64,000 bases of DNA from Erythrocercus mccallii. Taxonomy: Eukaryota; Chordata; Aves; Passeriformes; Dicruridae. Below, piece by piece: positions 12,259-24,600 of this stretch (position 1 is its first letter; each line of letters starts with the position of its first letter). The notes beneath the pieces are model-generated. The model ran no database searches, had not been told where the DNA came from, and saw nothing but the letters and a program-made list of their open reading frames with translations. A program made the translations under genes and the position numbers. The DNA lies in NCBI GenBank assembly GCA_013397435.1, contig VZRG01001680.1, forward strand, positions 1 through 64,000, given 5' to 3'.

Positions 12259-12659
12259 TTATCTAAATGAGTAACTTTCATCATCATATTCTAGCTCATC
12301 TTCCTCATCATCCTCCAAAAGTCCATATTTAAATTTGTGATAAATTGTGCCATCCTTGCCCATGTATACAATGTCATCTTCATCATCATCTTCATGATCT
12401 CTGTCTCTGTATTCAATCACTTGATCCTCTTGGTAACTGGGATTCTTGTGGTAGTTGCTCACAGAGGAAGGAAAAGTTTTGGAGTGATTTGTCAGCTTCT
12501 CATACCATCCTTTATTGACAGGCTGGGTTTTGGTTTGTGCCTTTCTCCAAATGAATACAATGGCTCCGACGACAAGCAGAAGCAAAATGCAAATGATAAC
12601 AAAGAAGGTAGTTTTGCTTCTTTGCTTGGGAGGTAGAATTTTCTGTAATACACAGTCAT
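12259..12659 (-). CDS. PCSK5: PCSK5 terminal exon: transmembrane helix and acidic tail
   Basis: The acceptor is TTAATTGCTGTTGTAG and the stop is TAA at 12259-12261. It is 401 bp. A short extracellular stem (DDCVLQKILPPKQ) leads to one hydrophobic helix encoded at about 12547-12606, then a cytoplasmic tail of about 95 residues. The tail has two acidic clusters, at about 12373-12396 (HEDDDEDD) and 12274-12318 (EDDEEDELEYDDE), with DIVYMGKDG and YHKFKYGLL between them. In PC5B such clusters direct trans-Golgi retrieval. The last residues are SYSFR; the human tail ends differently, as I recall. Confidence 0.96.
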
Positions 12660-15600
12660 CTACAACAGCAATTAAAAACAAAACAACAAAAAAAGAATGA
12701 AATGAGCTTGCATTTGTGTGTTTATCTTAAAAGTCTGGTACAGTGTGTCCAGCGCAGTAATAGCAATCAACAAAACACCTAGCTTTTCTGGTGCCATAAT
12801 GGTGTTTTTGTTGTTCTTATGCAGTAAGGATGTCAATAAGGTTGTTGGGATATCTATTCTTCATTATTTGATTTGAAATAATGAGAAAGAAGCAGAAAAG
12901 CTAGCAGGCACACAAATGCAATGATTCAGATGTCTGTTCATTGAAGGAACTAATTCATAAACCAGTCAGTTTATGAAATGCCTGGCCATTTAGCATAGTA
13001 GTTGTGAATGCGAGAAGTAGCCATCTCCAGCACCCAACATAGTGGTTGTTACTTGAGTAAAACCTTTCTATTTTTGATGAAGCAGTAGAAACACACTGTT
13101 TTACCAATAGCACATTTTCTCTCTAATCCAGTTTTCAGGCAGCATAACGTCAGCATAATCAACTGTAAAACACTTAGCACTATTCCTACCCTTTAGCATG
13201 GTCCTACCTTGTGTTTCACTACAGTCACAGCATTCTGAGGTTTCTGCTGGGTCAGTGTTGCTGCAGCAGGGCAGGCAGCGGCTTTCCTCCAGGAAGAGCT
13301 GCATGCTGGCTGGACACACTGTGCAGTTGAGAGGACCAGGTCCCTTGCACTCAGTGCATGAGCTGTCACATCTCTCACACTTGGGTTTGTTCTCCTTCAA
13401 ACACAGAACACAAGAAATGCACTTCTAATTTTGTGTGATTTTGACCTGACCATGACCTGCAGTTCTGTCCTGTCGTTCACCATCATGATTGTCATCTCTG
13501 GGCACAATGAGTGTCAATGTGAAAATACAATAGCAAATTCAAAATTTCTTGTTTTATGATTTCTCAGTGATCTACTTGTAGGATGTAAAGCGTTGTAAGA
13601 CCTTAGAGATCTCACCTAGCTAGACAGGATGTTAAAATTTACTCATGTTTTTAAGCTTTTTGGGCCAGAAAAGTAACTGACATGGAAGAAGCAATATGAA
13701 ATATTCTGGGAAAAAGCTGAATGAATTTTCTCTCTACCCAGGGAAGAAGCAGAAGTAAGGAATAAATGTAGTTGGAAATTTTTTAACAAAACAATTTCTC
13801 TTAGATTGTGTTGCTTTTTTTTCTACAGAAACAGCTTTGATTCAAATACTCTTCCTAAAGTCCAGGCTTCTGGGAACCTCTGTGTACAGAGACTACCAGA
13901 GGTCACTGTGATCACACTTGCCTTGGAGAATGCTCTGCAATTCTGCCTTGCAGAATGCTCTGAAGTAATTAGTTTCAGTGTTTCCGATATTCACAGTTCC
14001 TGGCCATGGGACATGTTCACTGTGAAGATCTGTAAACTCCAATAAACTTTCACCAAACTTGCAGATAGGATTGCAAGGCTGTTTATCCTGGATGGAAAAA
14101 TCTGTGCAAGACTGCAGGATCATAGCTGTTCATAATTTCTTAGAGTCAAAGCTTTTGCAAAGACCTGCAGACCTGTGTGGTCCCCAGCCTCAAATAAGGC
14201 CATTTTCTCAGATTTAATGCTATGAAGTAGGACTGTCAGGAAGATTTTCCAGGAGAGAGACTCCAGGATTTGTAGCATCCCAGGCATGCCTTGCTGCTAC
14301 ATTCTTGAATAAAGATCGTTAGAAGGCAATTGGTGTGGAAATCTGGAAGATGGAGTGCCCAGGCTTATGGCACAGACCCAAACCAAATTGTGGTTCTGAT
14401 CAGCTAAATACACAGCTCTGTTAACTTCAGCCTATCCTACTAGAGCTTTCTGCCAGTAAAGCTGTTAATCAAAAATGCAGAAGGATTTCTTACAGAAAAG
14501 GCATCAGAAATCCCAGGGGAAACCTCAGTTATACTGGAAGAAAAAACCACTATCATTAATAGAATTGATTTGTTCATATAGTTTTGATATCTTTGTTGAC
14601 TATAAGGTAACTGCAGAAAGAGAAACAAGGCTTCCCCTGCCAAAACAGAAAAAAAGTAAGCATACTTAAAGATAGGCACCATTAAAAACTCAGAGAAGAG
14701 CAATGTGTTGTTTGTATTGTGTACAAAAACCTTCAAATAGGTACCTTTTGCCCTGGTGTTTCCTGGACTTTGTATTCACCTACAAAACAGTCTGAGTTGC
14801 ACATTCCATTTAGTAAACTGTAGCTCCATACACAAGATGTGCAGCTGAATGCTCCCTTCCCTAGACAGGCAAACAAAATGACAATATTACCACAAGAAAT
14901 GTCATCTCACTTCCTTTAAAAATTATACTGATCACTGCTATGAAGCAAAAAGATGTTTGTCAGTGTCAACAATCATTAATGAGGGGTTCCATATGAAGAG
15001 GTTGGTACTAGAAAAAGCTTATGCCTAGTCCTGGGGCTTTATGTGCAAACAAAATTTATTTCTTATGTGTTTTGATTTAATGAAAAGATGATTTCATAAT
15101 CAGTTGTATAGGGAACTTCTGACATATTCAGGAAAATAAATGACATCAGAGCACTGAAGTAAAATTATGGAGAACCTTTGCCAAATGCTGTCTGTCACAA
15201 AATCCATACTTATATGCCCTGTTAACTATTTTCAAACAACTGTGAATTAACAGATGTTTATGCTTGAATGGAAAAATAAATTATTTAGTTGTATAAGAAA
15301 AAAACATGCATGAGGTACAGCCAGAGCACCATATGCACTGTATGTGTCACTTTTTAAAGATAGATGCTTCATGCAGTATTTCTGTGAAACACTGAGGTGA
15401 TGGGCTTGTCTCAAGTGTCAAGATGCACCCATACTTATCTTTGAACCTAGACATTTTCTGCCATTGTCTGAAAGGAAGAAAATGAAAATGCAAGGAACTG
15501 ACATTAGCAGAAGTTAAACTTCTGAAGTTAGTAACCTTCTATATCATAGAGGACTTCCTATATTACTGTGCATAAAAATGATGATAAAAATTCTGTCCCA

Positions 15601-18600
15601 TAGTATTTATGCCAAATAATGTGAAAAACAGAGGAGGTGGTCTGTAAATTAAAATGCCTATCTTTTTTGTTGCAAGTCCAAACAAAAATATTTTCCTACT
15701 TTTTATAATGCTGTTATGCAATTACATTGTAAAAATTCTTGAATGTGGTTTCATTCTAAGTGTAATTTTCACATATATTGTTCTGTTGTAGTTAGCCATC
15801 TGTACTATCCAGTATATCCACTATCCAAAAGCAGTTTGTGTGTTACAATGTGATATAGTTTTCTAAGCTGCAGCTTGGAACACATTAGCTATAATCTTGT
15901 GTAAAAAAGGACACCAAATGAGTCCAAGAGGATTTTTTGTTTCAGAAGTGGTTTAATTAGGAAAGTTGGGAAACCAAAAACAGTATCTCACAGAGCAAAA
16001 TAGACAGTCTCTGAAATTTAACATTGAGAAATACGTAATCCGCACCCTGGAAAGGACTAACCCTGGCTAGCAACAGTCCATCGGGGGGAAATACTGAGGC
16101 AAGGACAAAGGTAAAAGATGAAAGCCGCTCTTCTCTCTTCTCGGGATCCAGTCCCACAGTTTATTAGTAGAACCTATTCCATGTGCCCGAGCAGGGAAAA
16201 GAGGAAGGGTCACCTGGGCCGGTCACTTCTGTGCCCTTGGTCCAGGAGGGGAGGGGATGGGGTCTGCTGGCCAATGGTGACAGACCCAGGGGGAGGTGAC
16301 ACCTGGGGGTCAGGTGTGCAGGGGAAGCAGGGGGTTATGGGGAGGATACAGCATATGTTATGAAGAGAAAAACCCAGTGCAAAATACAAGAATGAACTAC
16401 CTAATTAGTGCACTACAACACCATCTCTGTAAGCAAGTGAGCCCATTTTTTTTATGATGAGCATTTTTGTGAGAGGCCTGGCTGATGGAAAATTCATTAC
16501 TGTTGTCCATTTTTTTCTATTCACTGACTTGGCAACCTGTGACTTGGTCTTAGCCCTCCCTATTAAGTGGCTGTCTTTCTGTTTGTGCTCTGTACTGGAA
16601 GCAGTTCTGGAGAAAGCTTGACAGGAATTCATATACTTGCTTTCACCTCAGTTATCAATGCAGTAGAAATAAATCAATGGGGCAGTGAGTGCAAGAAGTC
16701 ACCAAGAGGCAGGAAAAGTTCAGCAGCCCCTGGGAGAGGACTGCATCACCCACTGTGGCTTCAGTCATGCACAGATTGGTAGCACTGTATGTGGTTAGTA
16801 TCTTTGTGAAGTGTTCTCAGATCCTGGAGCCAAGATCTGAGTTTTGATGACCCCTTTTTTTTGCTCCAAGTAGAACATATACTTTTACCTTCACAAGTTA
16901 AACAGGAAGAGTGGCATCTCTCACAGCTGTTGTTGTCCTTGTTTTCATAGTAGTACTGAGGACAAGAGCTAACACATTCATTCCTGGACTGCAACAGGTA
17001 GAAATGTGTATTACAGGAAAGACAGTCTGTGAGTTGGGGCCCCATACACTCCTTGCAACTCTTGTGGCATCTCTCACATGATCCAGTGGAATTTTGTGCA
17101 AAATACCTGAAATACATCACATAGGCATAGCTTTGCATAAAGGCCAGCAGTGACAGGAAAACCAACATTTGTTTAATCCTTAGCTTTTTACCATGATTAT
17201 GTCCATTTATGTAAAAAGAATATAAATTACATCCATTTATGTACATGAATGTAATGTACCATTCCAAAATGAACACAGGTATTTGTAATCTCAGTGAAAA
17301 TAGAATTAATTTCATTCCCTTTGGCCATTGGAATTCAGCTACAAAACACAACTCTATATAGTGTTTACAGCAAAAATTTCTAAAATCTGAGTTGAATTGA
17401 GATATAAAGTTTTGAAGTAGGGAGGATTTGTGTGATTTTGTTGAGATATGGTCATTAGAGTTCCAGTTTAATGGGTTGGACAGCCAGTGTGATCCATTGA
17501 ACTCTAGTTGAAATTAAATGGACCTGAAAAAGAAATCATAGGTTCACTTTCTAAATTTGAATTTCCCAAAAGAACACATTTTGAACTTAAATGGATTAAT
17601 TATAAAGTTTCTCTCTGAAATTATGAGCCATCAGTTCAAAGATGTTTTAATGGTTGTTTTTGTTATCACCCACTTAACACAAAAAAAATATAACTTTGTC
17701 CAATCTTCATATTTAGTGGAAGCCACACTGGTGGTTGGACACTCTTCTGTCTGTGCTCAGGCTGACTGACATATAACTTAGTATACGTGCTCTGGTTCAC
17801 ACTGTTCTGTATAGAGATAGCCAAGAGTGTCCTCTGAGTGTAAGCATGTCCACACCACATCTAAGCAGTTCCCATCTGGGCACCAATTTTGGAATTTTCT
17901 ACTGTAAAGGGAGGTTTTCCATCACTACTGTACTGTGAAAATACAAGAAATTTTCTCCTGAAAACAGAACTCAGTTCTATTTCACACCGATGTGGAATGC
18001 TGCAGTGGTCTAATATCTCAAAGCTCTCTCTGTGATGCAGATCTTAGCAAAAGGTCTTGGGCCTTACCCTGCTGGACATTGGGTTACACATCCTTTTCCT
18101 TGTCTGTGCCAACCCAGTTTGCAGGAAAGGCACTGTGAGCTGTGTTTTCCAGTGCAAGTGTCACAGGTGCTGTGGCATGCAGAACATTGCCCTTCTGTGC
18201 TGTCCGCATAATGTCCATCCGGGCATGTTTCAACACAAGTTCTGTCTGCAGAGACAACAATAAAAGTAACACATCATATTCAGTATTTGCTACTATAAAA
18301 CATCTCACACAGCTGTAATAGAGCAAACTATCAGCAGGAGGTGCTGATAGATAATGTAGCAGAACAAGAAAACCCAATGTTGGAATACAGTAATTATTTT
18401 TTGATTCTTGTCAATTCATTAGTCCTCATGTCTGTGTTTTATGCATATTAGCAAGCTCTTCAGGACAGGCGAGTTTTTATCTTTGTGAAAAATAAAGTAG
18501 CATAGTAATGAACAGCAGATGTGATTTCTTTAGAATAATCAAAAGCTGTAAGGCTGATTTTTATCTGCATTGCTGTTTTCCCTAGATTTCACTTTAAACA

Positions 18601-21600
18601 TCAGTCTAATTTCATTCTGTGTAGATGATGAACCTGATGAAAAATTTGAGATTTAATGACTTTTTTTACTGATCTTTACCCTTGTCTGCAGCTTCTGCCT
18701 TATATTATGGAATTAAATGTCTTTAATGCTGCAAAGCCAGGTAAATCCCACTTTTTTCAGTAAAATTTCAGTTGTTTTAGTAAGAATCCTGAATGAGAAG
18801 TTAGTAGTATTGTAATTAGCTGCAAGTGCATAAAGGTAATAGAGTAGTAAAGTGTTGCTTGTGCTTATTACATATTTGTCTTGATAATTTTGCTGTTGGA
18901 TTGCAGTTGGGCAAAGGAAGATACTTTCAGGTTCGGGGTGTTTTTTGCATTTTTATCTCAGTTCCAGTGTGTTTGTCTGCATTTGTCTATCAACTTTACC
19001 AGTTGTAATGGTGCAAAACAGCTGAGTGTGTTGTTAAAAAAGGTAAGTCTGATGCAAGGCCTCAGAAATACAGGAATGTAAAATCTGTGTTAGAATTAGA
19101 CTTAAAAACTTTGAATTTACACTATTTTTAGATCTTTCCTTCATGAAGGATTATTTAAAATTTTTTCTCCCAATGGTTTTCTAAAATTTTTGTTTGCTTT
19201 TAGAAGAATATGCAGAGAAGAAATGTTTTGGTGTGGGGATTTTATAATTTTTTCCTATTTGTTTCTGCAACTGTATAGTCTCAAACTTACTCTTTGCTCC
19301 AAAGTCAGGAAAGTAATTTTGCACCTTAGCCCCCACTAGATGCTGACTTAGTGATCCCTTTTAACAGATGTTAAGTATTCCTTTGCTCATTAAATTGCTG
19401 CAGGGATTAAACAAGCCAACATGAAAATGTGTCTTGTATGGGTACATTAACAGCAGCAACAACAACAAACCTAATGACAGCCCTCTTTTAAAGTCCTTGT
19501 AGGAAACAACAGGAAGAGTATATACCAAGTAAATGAAACATATGAGTGTTTTGTTCAATTATGGTATTTGTTGCTATTTAGAAATCCTGCATTAGCCCTG
19601 CTGATTGGCAAGCCCTGCCTCACAGAGTTTTCACATAGCCCTGTTGAAGAAATTATCTCTGCACAATTTAACTACTTGGTCATGTCCTCCTTACATTATT
19701 TAGATTGATTGATGCAGCCCAAATGCTTTGTAAATGTGATGAAAACCTGTTTATTCCGTGCTTTCAGTGTAGAATGAAATCTGGAGACAGGAGAGAGATA
19801 CTTACTGAGAAGGTATTGGTTATTTATGCAGCTAAGACACTGGTGTTCAGTGGGTCCTGAGCAGTGGAAGCATTTCTTGTGGCAAGATTTGCAGGTCTGA
19901 ATTTCCTCAATGTAGTATTCAGTGGGAGAGCAGTATCCAGACAACACACAGTGCCCATCATGGTTCAATATCCATCCATTTCTGCAAGTTAGGCAGGCAG
20001 TGGAAGAAGAACAAGTCTGGCATGTCCTGTTGCATGCTGAAAAGGACAAACAGTAGGAATTTCACCATTTCTGGATTTGTTTCAGTGTTATTACAGCTTT
20101 AATTTTTGAAGCAGCAGCTGTAATTTCAGGATGACAGCCTGAGGGAAGTAATTTTCAAATGTATGCAATTAGTTCCTTAGAATTTCTTTTGCATTGACAC
20201 TGCTTTTGCATCAGCGAATAGAGTCTCCAGCAATTCTTAGCAATTCTGCAGCCATTCTCAGCACTTTACCACAGTGGTTGCCTGTAATAATAAACATATG
20301 TATCCTGGCTACCTTCCTCTCTGCTTTCTTCAGCTTTTGCTGTTCTACCATAAACCTGATTATTTTTCTGCATTAGCTATTCTCTTCAACTCCAAGACAC
20401 TGGTAATGACATTAGCTGTCACACAGCTAAAGGTCACCTTAAGGGGTGACTTTAAACAGACCCACTTGTATGTCAGTACTCTTCTGAAAAAAACAGCTGC
20501 CAACCTTGGCACTCTTTGGTGTCTTCTTCATAGTAACTCCCCTCAGGGCACTCTTCAAGACACATGCCATTGTAGAGGACAAACAAGCTGAAAGTGCATG
20601 CTGTGCAATCATCCGAATCCAGCCCATTGCAGTCCTTGCAGTCAGCATGGCAGGGAAAGCAGTGTTTGTCTTCCGGGTAGAAGTGTGAAGGGCATTCCTG
20701 CACACACTTCCCCTCATGCAGGAAAAACTCGTCCATACACTCTACAGGGGACAGCAAACATAGGTAAGCAAATGGGCAGCAAATTCTGACCTAAGTGTGA
20801 GAGAAAGTAAATCCTAGGAAACATTAAATTCTGGATTGTCTGTCATTACATAAGTCATCAGAACACCTTGAGAAGGTAGGACTTCCTTTTTCAAATCTTT
20901 CCCCTCCATTGGCCCAACCCTCAAATGGTATCTTTGATGTGACTGTAAGAAACTGTAAAAAAAAGTCACTTCCTTAGCTTTGATTATATTAACCAAGCCA
21001 CTATTATTTGACACTAATATATAGATGGCCTTTTTTCTAACATTTTTATGCATTATGAACTTCCTGCAGAATCAGGAATGTACATATCTGAAGTTTTGTT
21101 TCGTTTATTATTGAAATATGAGTTTAGCTAGAATATATTGACCTAAATGTTTGTCTTTGCCTAAAGCTGTGAAGAAGTTGCTATCTTATTATGAATATTA
21201 GGTTTAATATATTTGTTTATGGTTTGGTTGGTTGATTGTTGGTTTTTTATTTCATCCGTGTTTATATTTCCAGAATGTCTCACTCCTTAATATTTTGGGG
21301 GGGTGGAATTTTTGGGGCAGGCATTTAGCCTCACCTGGGTACCAAAGGCTTTGCTAATATCTTACTTTACAGAGATTTCTTTCTCTAACAGGAGTGATCA
21401 TTTGCAAAAATGGTAAAGAGGTGTGAAGTTCAACTAAGCTAGGAAAAAAACATTCTGTATTTCACATTGGTGCACATACCTAAGTTTTTAAGATTGGATG
21501 CACTAGATCAAAAATAAAATCAGACCAGCAGGAATATTTGAAGAACTACAGGACCAGGCAAAGCAATGTGAAATCTTTAGAGATTAATAATTTAGTCTCT

Positions 21601-24600
21601 TCATAATCTATTTTAGAGATTAACAATTGTATGCACATCACTTTTTTTTTGGACATTACTGAATTCAGATTTGGTTTTCTGTCAGTCTCTCTCTAGACAG
21701 ATGCAGGCAGATTGGATTTTATTCTACACAACAGCAATTCTTTGGAATACCTGTGCATATTTCATCATGAATACATTCCTGACACATTTCAGGGCAATGT
21801 TTGCAGATTCCTTCAGAGGCAAAATGCTTCTCTGAACAAGCATATTTACATTCCCAGTGCTCCAGAAGCAAAGGACTTTTGCAGGACAGGCATTGAGTTG
21901 CACTTCCCATGCATGTCTTACAGGATCCACTGCATTCCTTGCAAGTCTCAGAATCGTTAAAATATCCCCTATGGAATGAAAAAAACACAAAGCAAACTGC
22001 TGGTCACTCCAGGCTATGAGAATTACAGCTCTAAATGAGACTCTCCCAGCACACACACTTTACTAGATCAAACAAGTTTCTCACACAATTTTTTGCCCAT
22101 CTTCCACCTAACATCCCCTGTGTCTAAAAGCAGAAAATATACATGGTTAGTGCTATGTGAAGGGCTTTCCTTTCTTTTTTGTACTTGCTGTCTAAGTTAT
22201 GTTGAACTTTTATGTCTTTATTTCCTCCTTACATAAGCTAGAAAGATATATAACATTTGGGAAAAATATGCAATCTCTAGTCTTGCGCAGCTGACCTGCA
22301 ATACTGACATCAAGGAAAGAAAGAGAAGGGTAATATCAGTGGCTCTAGGGAGAAGAAAGAGAAGAGATGGCTCTGGAAATGTAAAGGCTGGGAAGAATAA
22401 GGGCAGGGATTGGAAAAAAACCCCCAAAAAGCAGGATATTTACATAATACCTTCCCTTAGTGAGAGCAGGCTAGAGATGGCAAAGAGGGAGTACATTTTG
22501 CTGGTATCTGTGGTGTGAGAGCGAATCTGGACAGCCGCAGCTGTGTGAGTATTAGTCATAAATATATAAAAAATCTGCACCTCTGCTTCAGATGAAGATG
22601 CATAGAAGAGATGCTGAATTCAATCTGTCTACACTCTTAAAACCAAATTGTTACAAGATTAAAGGATGGGTCGACATTTTGAGATGATTGCTAATCCACA
22701 GAGCCATTGATGAAAACTAAAAAAGAAGTTGAGACAGAAAGTACTCCCAGAATATGTACTTTACATTAACAAATTTGTTACTCCTTACAGAGGGGTGTTC
22801 TCCTTCCCTTCTTGGACATGATATTTCCAAAGAAAGTCTGGGGAAATGCATTAGGAACAAGATTAGAGAAAAGGTAGGAGGAGCCATGCCTGCCACCTAT
22901 ACTCATCTTGTTTTATCCTGCAACTTTTGTCAAGGTCCTGCAACTACTTCTCACAGTCCTGTCATATTTTCTTGTTCCAAAATTGAGTACTTGGTTAGCC
23001 CAGTCTTTCAAAATTCCTCTGTCAGAAATTAATTGTGCAGTAAATCAAACCTTTTTATCCCTTTTTATCCCTTAAAAACATGTCACAAAACCCAAGCCAA
23101 CTCTCTTAATAAAGAGTCTCATTTTTTGCTCCAGTGGAGAGTAGTTGTGTCTCAACAGCTTTACCACCGAGTCTGAAACTGGAGTTTAAACCCTGTGAAT
23201 TTTGCCCAGTGATGGGAAGCCATTATTTACAGTCTTGAATTTGGGGAAGAAAGGGTGATAATAAAATCTGAAATGACTAGTGCTATATAAGAAGTTTTAG
23301 TTTTGTTATATTGACTCTGAGCAGAATAACTGGGAAATTAATACTGACAAGAGACATATTAATGTCAAAACACAATTAATGGTTGTATGCCTCAGTTTCT
23401 AATATTAGAAGCTGTTTCTGGACTAGAGTAGGCTTTATTGCAACTACCTTACACTCACTGTGACTTTTCATGAAACCTGTTCCACTGGCCCTCATTGATT
23501 TGACAAAATTACCAAGAAGGCAGTGGCAGAGAGATTGCAAGAAAAGCAGGAACTTCACATTTTTCTGAAGAAAAAAGTTAACCAAGCAAGGCTTTTTGTG
23601 TGCATAGCACTGGTTTTATGTATATATACAGAAGATGAATGCTGATGAAAAAACCACAGAAAAGAGAGAACTTGATCCACTCATGTGCCTGATCTAATGT
23701 CCATTGTAGTCAAATGGGAATGTTTTAAAATTCCACATTTAAAATATATTCAAGTAAACATGAGCCAAACACAGATCTTTAAGCACAGTATTTACATATC
23801 AGGAATCTAATACATTCACTGTCTGAGTTTATATCTCTGCCTTGTACTACCTGGAGGAAGGAAAAAACTGGAGAATGTCTAGAACCTTTATTATCATTTA
23901 CCATAAAGTACCATGTTCCTAGTAACATCATTGAGAGCTGTTCCATCTTTTAATGTCTTACCTTCACTTTTGATTTTTTACTTTTTCTCTAACCAAAAGA
24001 AAACACTGTTCATTCAGGTAGTCTGAAAATTACATTAACCTTAGTTTCTGGTAACTTGTGTTACATCAAAGTCTTCTTTGAAAGTTTAATAATGGATCTG
24101 AACTTTAAAGAGAAAGAAAGAGAAAGAACACTGAGAAAAAATCAGGGATGATGTAAGAGGGGTTACTTACTCAGGGCACTCATGTAAACATTTGCCTTTG
24201 TGGAGGAAGAGCAGCTGGTTCTGTTTAGCCTGACACTTCTGACAGTCAGAGCACACCTCACAGTCATCCCTGCACATCTCACACTTTCCACTTTCAGCAT
24301 TGCCAAAATATTTTGGAGGGCACAGAGAAACACAGGTATCGTGGATAAGAAATTTTCCTGGCAGAAGAGCAACCCAGGGGAGTAAAGGCTTCAATTAGAA
24401 ATATATTTTTAAAAAAGCGTTCAACTTTTCAAAATTCAACTTTGATTCTGAATAGAATGAATAAAAGATGCTTTCTTTAAGACATTTCCCAAAACGTTTT
24501 GCTCAGACTTCATTGACATTGACAGAAGGAATCATCAGGATTATCTGGTATGACTCACTGAAGAAATCTCTATTCAGTAATGCCTGCATCATATCTACAA

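Noticed and set aside
12337..12636. Plus-strand open frame of 99 codons
   Set aside because: Shadow of the PCSK5 terminal exon on the opposite strand; its hydrophobic residues come from antisense acidic codons.
16118..16363. Gly/Arg-rich open frame of 81 codons
   Set aside because: It falls within the LTR-like element at 15938-16420, with no start context or domain.
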